A DNA stretch of 5,194 nt from Polaribacter sp. Its GTDB lineage: Bacteria > Bacteroidota > Bacteroidia > Flavobacteriales > Flavobacteriaceae. Location: the NCBI GenBank assembly GCA_030731695.1, contig JANQTK010000134.1:1-5194 (forward strand), read 5' to 3'. Of this stretch, positions 1 through 5,194 are shown in pieces (the stretch's first letter is position 1; every line of letters starts with the position of its first letter). Both the position numbers and the translations under genes were made by a program. The notes below the pieces were generated by a model. The model saw only the letters and a list, made by a program, of their open reading frames with translations, was not told the origin of the DNA and did no database searches.

Positions 1-1
1 A

Positions 2-967
2 GGAATTATTGGTGGTGCAGGATATACTGCTGGCGAATTGATCAGATTATTATTGCATCATCCAAAAGCAGAAATCAACTTTGTATACAGTACTTCCAAT
101 GCCGGAAATAAAATTTATGATGTACATCAAGATTTGTTTGGTGACACTGAATTAAAGTTTATAGATAGTATCAATGCGGATGTTGATGTCTTATTTTTAT
201 GTTTAGGTCATGGAAATTCAATGAAATTTTTAGAAGAAAATTCATTTTCAGAGAACACTAAAATTATTGATTTAAGCAATGATTTCAGATTGGAATCAAA
301 CCACAGTTTCAACGGAAAAGACTTTGTATATGGTTTGCCTGAATTGCAAAAAGAACAAATAAAATCGGCCAAATACATTGCAAATCCAGGTTGTTTTGCA
401 ACTGCTTTGCAATTGGCGATTCTGCCATTGGCAGCAAATCAATTATTGTTTGATGATGTTCACATTCATGCAGTGACAGGTGCTACAGGCGCAGGAACTG
501 CTGTTTCAGCAACTTCGCATTTTCCTTGGAGAGACAATAATTTTTCGCATTACAAAGCTTTTTCTCACCAACATCTAGATGAAATCAATCAAACTGTACA
601 AAACTTACAACCTGAATTTTCGTCAGAAATCAATTTTATTCCCAATAGAGGAAATTTCTCAAGAGGAATTTTTGCAACCATTTATACAAAGTTTACAGGA
701 AGCATTGCTGACGCTAAAGAAATGTATCAATCCTATTATAAAGAGGCCGCTTTTACGTTTATTTCTGACAATGAATTGCATTTAAAACAAGTAGTGAATA
801 CCAATAAATGTTTATTGCATTTGTCAAAACAAAATGATAAATTATTGATTACAAGTATTATAGATAATTTATTAAAAGGCGCTTCAGGCCAAGCAATTCA
901 AAACATGAATTTGATGTTTGGTTTTGAAGAAACTCTAGGAATACACAGCAAAGCCAATTATTTTTAA
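2..967 (+). CDS. argC: N-acyl-gamma-glutamyl-phosphate reductase (ArgC), 5' end cut by window edge
   Basis: ArgC carries out the NADPH-dependent reduction of N-acyl-glutamyl-5-phosphate to N-acylglutamate 5-semialdehyde, a cytosolic step of arginine synthesis. The frame is open from base 2 and gives 321 visible residues. It begins GIIGGAGYTAGEL, the Rossmann NADP-binding start of ArgC, so only about four N-terminal residues are missing; the TTG at 38 is internal, not a start. IIDLSNDFRL lies at about visible residues 88-97. The catalytic cysteine is in NPGCFAT (Cys131, bases 392-394). NTNKCLLHL and the C-terminal GASGQAIQNMNLMFG block are also typical. The motif that normally reads PHLxPMxRGI is PNRGNFSRGI here, so the usual catalytic-site His is Asn (visible residue 215, bases 644-646). 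As I recall them, other Bacteroidota ArgC proteins also lack this His, so this looks like a lineage variant rather than damage. It is followed after 10 bp by proC. The family assignment is very secure; the acyl group used is not shown by this gene. Confidence 0.96.
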   Translation, partial: GIIGGAGYTAGELIRLLLHHPKAEINFVYSTSNAGNKIYDVHQDLFGDTELKFIDSINADVDVLFLCLGHGNSMKFLEENSFSENTKIIDLSNDFRLESNHSFNGKDFVYGLPELQKEQIKSAKYIANPGCFATALQLAILPLAANQLLFDDVHIHAVTGATGAGTAVSATSHFPWRDNNFSHYKAFSHQHLDEINQTVQNLQPEFSSEINFIPNRGNFSRGIFATIYTKFTGSIADAKEMYQSYYKEAAFTFISDNELHLKQVVNTNKCLLHLSKQNDKLLITSIIDNLLKGASGQAIQNMNLMFGFEETLGIHSKANYF

Positions 968-977
968 AAAAACACCC

Positions 978-1778
978 ATGAAAATAGCCATTATAGGTAC
1001 AGGAAATTTAGGGAAATCAATCGCAAAAGGATTGATTATCAATAATGCCATCACTTCTTTATATCTTACCAAAAGAAATTTAGATTCAATCTCAGAATTT
1101 GAAGGATACAAAAATGTTTTTTTGACATCGAATAATACAGAGGCAATTCAACAGTCTGATATTCTTATTTTTGCTGTGCAACCTGCTCATTTTGAGAAAA
1201 TTCTGAAAGAAATAAAACCATTTTTAACAAGTAAACATGTTCTTATTTCAACAATTACAGGATTCAGTATTCGAAGAGTTGAAGAAATTACTGGAAATGA
1301 CACATTTATCATAAGAGCGATGCCAAATACTGCCATTGCAGTTGGTAAATCCATGACTTGTTTGTGTAGTAACGAAATTGGAAAACAACGAATTAAAATT
1401 GCGGAAGCTATTTTTAATAGATTAGGGCATTCTATGACAATTCCTGAAGCGCAAATGCAAGCAGCTACTGTTGTTTGTGCAAGCGGCATTGCTTTTTGGA
1501 TGCGACTCATTAGAGCAACCACACAAGCAGCTATTCAGTTAGGTTTTGATGCTAAAGAAGCACAAGAATTGGCCATGTTCACCTGTGATGGTGCTGCCAA
1601 TTTATTAATTTCAAATGGCAATCACCCAGAAGAAGAAATTGACAAAGTAACTACGCCAAAAGGCTGTACCATAGAAGGTTTGAATGAAATGGAACACAAA
1701 GGATTGAGCTCGTCTTTGATTCACGGAATGGTGGCATCTTTCAATAAAATTAACGTCATAAAAAAAGAACAACTATGA
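978..1778 (+). CDS. proC: Pyrroline-5-carboxylate reductase (ProC)
   Basis: ProC reduces 1-pyrroline-5-carboxylate to L-proline with NAD(P)H, the last step of proline synthesis, in the cytosol. The 266-residue length is normal for the family. The N-terminus has the dinucleotide-binding motif GTGNLG (residues 7-12). AVQP (66-69) and RAMPNTA (113-119) match the family's AVKP and RxMPNTP blocks with small changes. The C-terminal dimerisation and active-site domain carries CASGIAF (167-173, in place of GSGPAY) and the P5C reductase signature TTPKGCTIEGLNEMEHKG (225-242), whose Thr231 lines up with the conserved substrate-binding Thr. The ATG at 978 starts directly before the Rossmann strand and follows argC by 10 bp; no Shine-Dalgarno motif is seen. 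The stop overlaps the argD start (ATGA), implying translational coupling. The position between argC and argD ties proline synthesis to the arginine operon. The divergent SGIAF motif leaves some room for a related imine substrate, but P5C is much the likeliest. Confidence 0.93.
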   Translation: MKIAIIGTGNLGKSIAKGLIINNAITSLYLTKRNLDSISEFEGYKNVFLTSNNTEAIQQSDILIFAVQPAHFEKILKEIKPFLTSKHVLISTITGFSIRRVEEITGNDTFIIRAMPNTAIAVGKSMTCLCSNEIGKQRIKIAEAIFNRLGHSMTIPEAQMQAATVVCASGIAFWMRLIRATTQAAIQLGFDAKEAQELAMFTCDGAANLLISNGNHPEEEIDKVTTPKGCTIEGLNEMEHKGLSSSLIHGMVASFNKINVIKKEQL

Positions 1779-2899
1779 GTTTGTTTAATGTATATCCTTT
1801 GTTCGACATCACTCCTGTAAAGGCAAAAGATGTGTATGTGTATGATGACAAAGGTGTTGAATATTTGGATTTATATGGTGGTCATGCAGTAATTTCTATT
1901 GGCCATTCGCATCCAAAATATGTAGAAGCGATCAGCAATCAAGTTGCAAATTTGGGATTTTATAGCAATTCTATCCAAAACCCATTACAACAAGCTTTAT
2001 CAGAAAAATTAGGACAACTTTCTTGTTGTATTGATTACGATTTGTTTCTATGCAATTCTGGAGCTGAAGCCAATGAAAATGCATTGAAATTAGCCTCTTT
2101 TCACACCAATAAAAAGAAAATTATTGCTTTTAAAAACAGTTTTCATGGACGAACTTCAGCAGCTGTAGTTGCTACTGATGATGCTAAAATCATTGCGCCT
2201 TTAAACGCACAACAAGAAGTAGAAATTTTGCCTTTGGGTGATTTAGTTGCGTTAGAAAAGGCATTGCAAAAAAATGATGTGTGTGCTGTGATTATTGAAT
2301 GCATTCAAGGTGTTGGCGGTTTGGACGAAAGCACCACTGAATTTTATGAAGGCATTGATGCACTTTGTAAAAAATACCAAGCATGTTTTATTGCTGATGA
2401 AGTTCAATCAGGATTTGGAAGAACAGGCAACTTTTTTGCATATCAAAAATACAAGGTAACGCCGGATATTATTTCCATTGCAAAAGGAATGGGAAATGGT
2501 TTTCCTGTTGGTGGCATTTTAATTCATCATAACATCAAAGCTTCTTTTGGATTGTTAGGAACTACTTTTGGTGGAAATCACCTGGCTTGTGCTGCTGCAT
2601 TGACTGTTTTAAATGTAATTGAAGAAGAAAAATTGATGGAAAATGCGAGAAATATGTCACAATATTTCATTGAAAAAGCGCAAGAAATTCCACAAGTAAA
2701 AAGAATCAAAGGTCGTGGATTGATGTTGGGATTGGAATTTGATTTTCCGATTGCTGAACTCAGAAAGAAACTCATCAATACGCATCATATTTTTACTGGA
2801 AATGCTAAAAATCAATATGTTATCAGAGTTCTACCTCCGTTAACCATTCAAAAAAAACATATTGATTCGTTTATGAACGCTTTAAAAAGTGAATTATAA
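1775..2899 (+). CDS. argD: N-acylornithine aminotransferase (ArgD), class III PLP-dependent
   Basis: ArgD transfers the amino group of glutamate to N-acylglutamate 5-semialdehyde, giving N-acylornithine; it is a cytosolic PLP enzyme. At 374 residues it is slightly short for the family (about 390-400). Visible motifs are NSGAEANENALKLA (94-107, PLP phosphate site), FHGRT (123-127), ADEVQSGFGRTG (207-218, with Asp208 expected to hold the pyridine nitrogen), and AKGMGNGFPVGG (236-247) with Lys237 as the PLP Schiff-base lysine. Arg351 in VIRVLPPLT matches the conserved carboxylate-binding arginine. The block normally EPIQGEGG reads ECIQGVGG (175-182), so the gating glutamate is Val180. The start codon overlaps the proC stop by 4 bp and the stop overlaps the argF' start by 1 bp. 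Ornithine aminotransferase (RocD) is a close relative and cannot be fully excluded, but the position between argC and argF' favours the biosynthetic role. The acyl group is probably succinyl if the ArgF' reading is right. Confidence 0.92.
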   Translation: MSLFNVYPLFDITPVKAKDVYVYDDKGVEYLDLYGGHAVISIGHSHPKYVEAISNQVANLGFYSNSIQNPLQQALSEKLGQLSCCIDYDLFLCNSGAEANENALKLASFHTNKKKIIAFKNSFHGRTSAAVVATDDAKIIAPLNAQQEVEILPLGDLVALEKALQKNDVCAVIIECIQGVGGLDESTTEFYEGIDALCKKYQACFIADEVQSGFGRTGNFFAYQKYKVTPDIISIAKGMGNGFPVGGILIHHNIKASFGLLGTTFGGNHLACAAALTVLNVIEEEKLMENARNMSQYFIEKAQEIPQVKRIKGRGLMLGLEFDFPIAELRKKLINTHHIFTGNAKNQYVIRVLPPLTIQKKHIDSFMNALKSEL

Positions 2900-3840
2900 T
2901 GAAACATTACACGTCTATTCAAGACATTTCTGATATTTATGCTTGGATTGAAGAAGCAAAAAAAATTAAAGAAAATCCTTTAAAAAATAAAAAACTAGGA
3001 AAACACAAAACGCTTGGTTTATTGTTTTTCAACTCGAGTTTACGCACGCGTTTAAGCACCCAAAAAGCAGCGTTGAATTTAGGCATGCACACGATTGTAA
3101 TGAATGTTTCTGAAGATGCTTGGGGAATTGAATTCGAAGATGGAAGCATCATGAATGGCACCACTGCTGAGCATATCAAAGAAGCTGCAGCTGTGGTTTC
3201 TCAATATTGCGATGTCATTGCTGTGAGAGCTTTTCCAACATTAAAGGACAAAGAAAAAGACGAACGCGAACAAGTTTTAAATTCCTTTTTACAGTTTGCA
3301 ACGGTACCAATTGTAAACATGGAAAGTGCTACAGGCCATCCTTTGCAAGGTTTGACTGATGCCATTACGATTGCTGAAAATTCGACCAAAAAAAGACCTA
3401 AAGTCGTTTTAACATGGGCTCCTCACGTAAAAGCATTGCCGCATGCAGTGGCAAATAGTTTTGTAGAAGCCATGCAAAAAATGGACGTTGATTTTGTCAT
3501 CACAAATCCTGAAGGTTACAATTTGAGTAAAAATATTACAAAGGATTCCCATGTAACTCATAACCAAACTGAAGCTTTTAAAGATGCAGATTTTATATAT
3601 GCTAAAAATTGGAGTTCGTATGACACATATGGACAAATTTTAAAAACAGATTTGGATTGGATGGTCACCAGAGATAAAATAGGCAACGCAAAATTTATGC
3701 ATTGTTTGCCTGTAAGAAGAAATGTGGTGGTAGAAGATGCTGTGTTAGATTCCGAAAATTCGTTGGTTATTCAGCAAGCCAATAACAGAACGTTTGCGGC
3801 ACAATTGGTGTTGAAAAAAATAGTAGAAAACTTAAAATAA
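2899..3840 (+). CDS. argF': N-succinylornithine (or N-acetylornithine) carbamoyltransferase (ArgF')
   Basis: This enzyme transfers a carbamoyl group from carbamoyl phosphate to N-acylornithine, giving N-acylcitrulline, and replaces ordinary ornithine carbamoyltransferase in Bacteroidota and Xanthomonas. The protein has 313 residues. FFNSSLRTRLSTQKAALNLGM (43-63) contains the carbamoyl-phosphate site and closely resembles the Bacteroides fragilis enzyme rather than STRT-type OTCases. Further motifs are ESATGHPLQ (142-150), LTWAPH (171-176), DFIYAKNW (231-238, with the Lys236 typical of the acyl-ornithine subfamily) and FMHCLPVRRN (266-275). The residue known to separate acetyl- from succinyl-ornithine enzymes (Glu92 in Xanthomonas, Pro90 in B. 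fragilis) falls at Ala90 here (bases 3166-3168), which predicts succinylornithine. The loop at 174-188 that forms the subfamily's backbone knot is poorer in proline than in B. fragilis. The ATG overlaps the argD stop by one base. The family is certain; acyl specificity is inferred from one residue. Confidence 0.94.
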   Translation: MKHYTSIQDISDIYAWIEEAKKIKENPLKNKKLGKHKTLGLLFFNSSLRTRLSTQKAALNLGMHTIVMNVSEDAWGIEFEDGSIMNGTTAEHIKEAAAVVSQYCDVIAVRAFPTLKDKEKDEREQVLNSFLQFATVPIVNMESATGHPLQGLTDAITIAENSTKKRPKVVLTWAPHVKALPHAVANSFVEAMQKMDVDFVITNPEGYNLSKNITKDSHVTHNQTEAFKDADFIYAKNWSSYDTYGQILKTDLDWMVTRDKIGNAKFMHCLPVRRNVVVEDAVLDSENSLVIQQANNRTFAAQLVLKKIVENLK

Positions 3841-3847
3841 TTAGTTT

Positions 3848-3878
3848 AACCTACAAGGTTTCAAAAACCTTGTAGGTT
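3848..3878. repeat. Palindromic REP-like hairpin, copy 1
   Basis: This is a perfect 14 bp inverted repeat (3848-3861 against 3865-3878) around a 3-base CAA loop. It begins 8 bases after the argF' stop. Its left arm contains CCTACAAGGTT, which recurs at 3909-3919. No T-run follows on the + strand, so it is not a classical intrinsic terminator, although it could shape mRNA stability or pausing between argF' and argB. From memory, similar CCTxCAAGGTT palindromes are scattered between genes in many Flavobacteriia, which fits a dispersed REP or MITE-like family. That last point needs a genome search. Confidence 0.8.
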
Positions 3879-3908
3879 TATTAATAAAACTATTAAATAA
3901 AATACATA

Positions 3909-3935
3909 CCTACAAGGTTAAAAAAACCTTGCAGG
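3909..3935. repeat. Palindromic REP-like hairpin, copy 2
   Basis: This is an 11 bp inverted repeat (3909-3919 against 3925-3935) around an AAAAA loop, with one mismatch (A3912 opposite C3932, from CCTACAAGG versus CCTTGCAGG). The left arm plus one base (3908-3919) is identical to copy 1 at 3849-3860, which makes a direct repeat at 59 bp spacing. The right arm has changed T to C, so the two copies have diverged or derive from different members of the same family. The AT-rich spacer between the copies (about 3880-3907) shows nothing else recognisable. Confidence 0.75.
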
Positions 3936-3944
3936 ATAAGAAAA

Positions 3945-3965
3945 GATACTGAAACAAGTTCAGCA
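3945..3965. repeat. Short CTGAA/TTCAG palindrome, probable remnant of a dispersed flavobacterial repeat
   Basis: CTGAA (3949-3953) and TTCAG (3959-3963) form a 5 bp stem around ACAAG, extendable to T3947/A3965 across one A/C mismatch. It ends three bases before the argB ATG and so occupies the place of a ribosome binding site. The sequence GATACTGAAACAAGTTCAGC resembles, from memory, a repeat of the type GATGCTGAAACAAGTTCAGC that is common between genes in Flavobacteriia. The mismatch and the absence of the usual following bases suggest a decayed or partial copy. Confidence 0.55.
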
Positions 3966-3968
3966 CTT

Positions 3969-4745
3969 ATGAAAAAATTATCAATTGTAAAAATAGGCGG
4001 AAATATTATTGAAGATGAAACTGCTTTGAATGATTTTTTGCAGTTATTTTCAAACATCAAAGGAAAGAAAATATTGGTTCATGGAGGTGGCAAAAAAGCG
4101 ACACAAATGGCTCATAAATTAGGAATTGAATCAACCTTAATCAATGGAAGACGTATTACAGATACTGCTACTTTAGAAGTCATTACCATGGTGTATGGTG
4201 GTTTGGTAAACAAAAATATGGTTGCCAAATTGCAAGCATTACACACCAATGCCATTGGTTTGTCTGGTGCAGATGGCAATAGTATTCTTTCTGAAAAACG
4301 CCCTGTAAAAGAGATCGATTATGGTTTTGTAGGTGATGTAAAAAATGTGGATAACCAAGCTATTGATGTGTTGATAAGTGCCAATTTTACACCTGTTTTT
4401 TGTGCCATTACCCATGATGGAAAAGGACAATTGTTAAATACCAATGCGGATACCATTACAAGTCAAATTGCCATTGGAATGAGTAAAAATTACGAAACTT
4501 CTATTTATTATTGTTTCGAATTGAATGGGGTTTTAGAAAACATTGATGATAAAAACTCAGTGATTACACAAATAAATTCAGAGAGTTATAAAGAGTTATT
4601 AGCTGCTGGAATTATTTCAGATGGAATGCTCCCCAAACTAGAAAATTGCTTTGATGCCTTAAAAAATGGTGTTCATGCCGTTTTTATGGGAAACACCAAT
4701 ATATTGACAAAAGAAAACAATCATTTCACAAAAATAACACTATAA
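3969..4745 (+). CDS. argB: N-acylglutamate kinase (ArgB)
   Basis: ArgB phosphorylates the side-chain carboxylate of N-acetyl- or N-succinyl-glutamate with ATP, making the substrate of ArgC; it is a cytosolic amino-acid kinase. The 258 residues equal the compact E. coli length. Motifs are KIGGN (8-12, Lys8 at the phosphoryl-transfer site), HGGG (38-41), GRRITDTATLE (60-70, Arg62 matching the substrate-binding Arg), GLSGADG (97-103), YGFVGDV (118-124), NTNADT (157-162, Asp161 catalytic) and SDGMLPKLENC (217-227, Lys223 matching the conserved transition-state Lys). The protein starts directly at the KIGG strand and lacks the extra N-terminal helix of arginine-inhibited hexameric kinases, so direct feedback by arginine is not expected. 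The ATG at 3969 follows a 128 bp repeat-bearing gap, the only sizeable gap here, with no Shine-Dalgarno motif. The stop abuts the next ATG. Family call secure; acetyl versus succinyl use not resolved. Confidence 0.95.
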   Translation: MKKLSIVKIGGNIIEDETALNDFLQLFSNIKGKKILVHGGGKKATQMAHKLGIESTLINGRRITDTATLEVITMVYGGLVNKNMVAKLQALHTNAIGLSGADGNSILSEKRPVKEIDYGFVGDVKNVDNQAIDVLISANFTPVFCAITHDGKGQLLNTNADTITSQIAIGMSKNYETSIYYCFELNGVLENIDDKNSVITQINSESYKELLAAGIISDGMLPKLENCFDALKNGVHAVFMGNTNILTKENNHFTKITL

Positions 4746-5194
4746 ATGGAACTCAAAAAACTTACAAACGAAGCCATAACGCTTTTAAAAAAGTTGATTG
4801 AAACTCCGTCTTTTTCATCCGAAGAAGACAAAACCGCTCTTTTAATTGAACATTGGTTCAAGCAGTTTGAAATTCCGTTTCAAAGATCCAAAAACAACAT
4901 TTGGGCAAACAACAACTATTTTGATGAAAGCAAACCTACGTTATTATTAAATTCACATCATGATACTGTAAAACCAAATTCAGCGTACACTAAAAATCCA
5001 TTTGAAGCCATTGTTGAAGACGGAAAATTGTATGGTTTGGGAAGCAATGATGCTGGAGGTTGTTTGGTGTCATTAATAGCCACTTTTACTTATTTTTATC
5101 ATCACGAAAATTTAAAATACAATTTGGTAATTGTTGCTTCTGCTGAAGAGGAAAGTAGTGGCGAAAATGGTTTGAACAGCATGTTGTCCATCAT
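4746..5194 (+). CDS. argE: M20-family deacylase (ArgE/DapE type), probable N-acylcitrulline deacylase, 3' end cut by window edge
   Basis: This gene should remove the acyl group from N-acylcitrulline to release citrulline, using a two-metal (usually zinc) centre in the cytosol. The first 149 residues are visible; the family is about 350-380 long, so less than half is present and the dimerisation domain is outside the window. Metal-site motifs are in order: NSHHDTV (69-75) with His71 and Asp73, LYGLGSNDAGG (96-106) with bridging Asp102, and SAEEESSGENG (132-142) with Glu135 as the expected general base and Glu136 as a metal ligand. ATG 4746 directly follows the argB stop with no gap, so translation is likely coupled. 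Because the upstream carbamoyltransferase acts on acylated ornithine, deacylation should follow carbamoylation, which makes acylcitrulline rather than acylornithine the natural substrate. DapE or another M20 peptidase is possible on motifs alone; the operon argues for the arginine role. Confidence 0.88.
   Translation, partial: MELKKLTNEAITLLKKLIETPSFSSEEDKTALLIEHWFKQFEIPFQRSKNNIWANNNYFDESKPTLLLNSHHDTVKPNSAYTKNPFEAIVEDGKLYGLGSNDAGGCLVSLIATFTYFYHHENLKYNLVIVASAEEESSGENGLNSMLSI

Noticed and set aside
579..785. Small + strand open frame inside argC
   Set aside because: It is an alternative frame within a clearly conserved gene and has no recognisable motif.
38..967. TTG at 38 as the start of argC
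   Set aside because: The same frame runs upstream to base 2 with the conserved GIIGGAGYTAGE nucleotide-binding motif, so the true start lies just left of the window.
1187..1522. Minus-strand open frame opposite proC (111 residues)
   Set aside because: It mirrors the conserved proC coding region, and its composition is that expected of an antisense shadow.
2850..2857. Run of eight A in argD as a possible frameshift or slippage site
   Set aside because: The frame continues normally into conserved sequence and to a stop that overlaps the next start; such runs are common in this AT-rich DNA.
2578..3636. Several short minus-strand open frames opposite argD and argF'
   Set aside because: All lie wholly opposite conserved coding sequence and show no motifs or start context.
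3848..3880. Hairpin as a rho-independent terminator after argF'
   Set aside because: The stem is followed by TTTATTAATAAAA rather than a T-run, the stem is not GC-rich, and the same palindrome recurs 59 bp on, which fits a repeat element better. An effect on readthrough is still possible.
3873..3880. TAGGTTTA as a Bacteroidota -7 promoter element (TAnnTTTG) for argB
   Set aside because: The last base does not match, it lies within the hairpin arm, and no convincing -33 TTTG is correctly spaced upstream.
4239..4430. Minus-strand open frame opposite argB
   Set aside because: It is an antisense shadow of the conserved kinase core.

Overview
The window is a slice of an arginine biosynthesis operon from a member of the Bacteroidota, most likely a marine-type Flavobacteriia species. 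The evidence is the low GC content, A-rich gene starts without Shine-Dalgarno motifs, the gene order, and above all an N-acyl-ornithine carbamoyltransferase in place of an ordinary ornithine carbamoyltransferase. I cannot name a genus from this sequence alone.

All six genes lie on the + strand. They are argC (missing its first few codons at the left edge), proC, argD, argF' (the N-succinyl/N-acetyl-ornithine carbamoyltransferase), argB, and an M20-family deacylase of the argE/dapE type that is cut by the right edge. The genes are packed very tightly: argC-proC are 10 bp apart, proC-argD overlap by 4 bp (ATGA), argD-argF' overlap by 1 bp, and argB-argE abut with 0 bp between them. The one exception is a 128 bp gap between argF' and argB. 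It contains three palindromic elements: two copies of a CCTACAAGGTT hairpin and one short CTGAA/TTCAG hairpin that ends just before the argB start codon. There are no RNA genes, CRISPR arrays or transposase genes.

Together the enzymes turn an N-acylated glutamate into citrulline. ArgB phosphorylates N-acylglutamate, ArgC reduces the acyl phosphate to the semialdehyde, ArgD transaminates it to N-acylornithine, ArgF' carbamoylates it to N-acylcitrulline, and the deacylase releases citrulline. Residue 90 of ArgF' (Ala) points to succinyl rather than acetyl as the acyl group. The acyltransferase, argG, argH and carbamoyl-phosphate synthase genes are not in the window. ProC (pyrroline-5-carboxylate reductase, last step of proline synthesis) sits inside the arginine genes, which suggests that proline and arginine synthesis are co-expressed.

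This is mainly a known pathway in a variant form. The points worth a second look are the acyl-group specificity, the loss of canonical active-site or gating residues in ArgC and ArgD, a proline-poor version of the knot loop in ArgF', and the repeat cluster that breaks the otherwise gapless operon. I found no convincing sign of an undescribed system.
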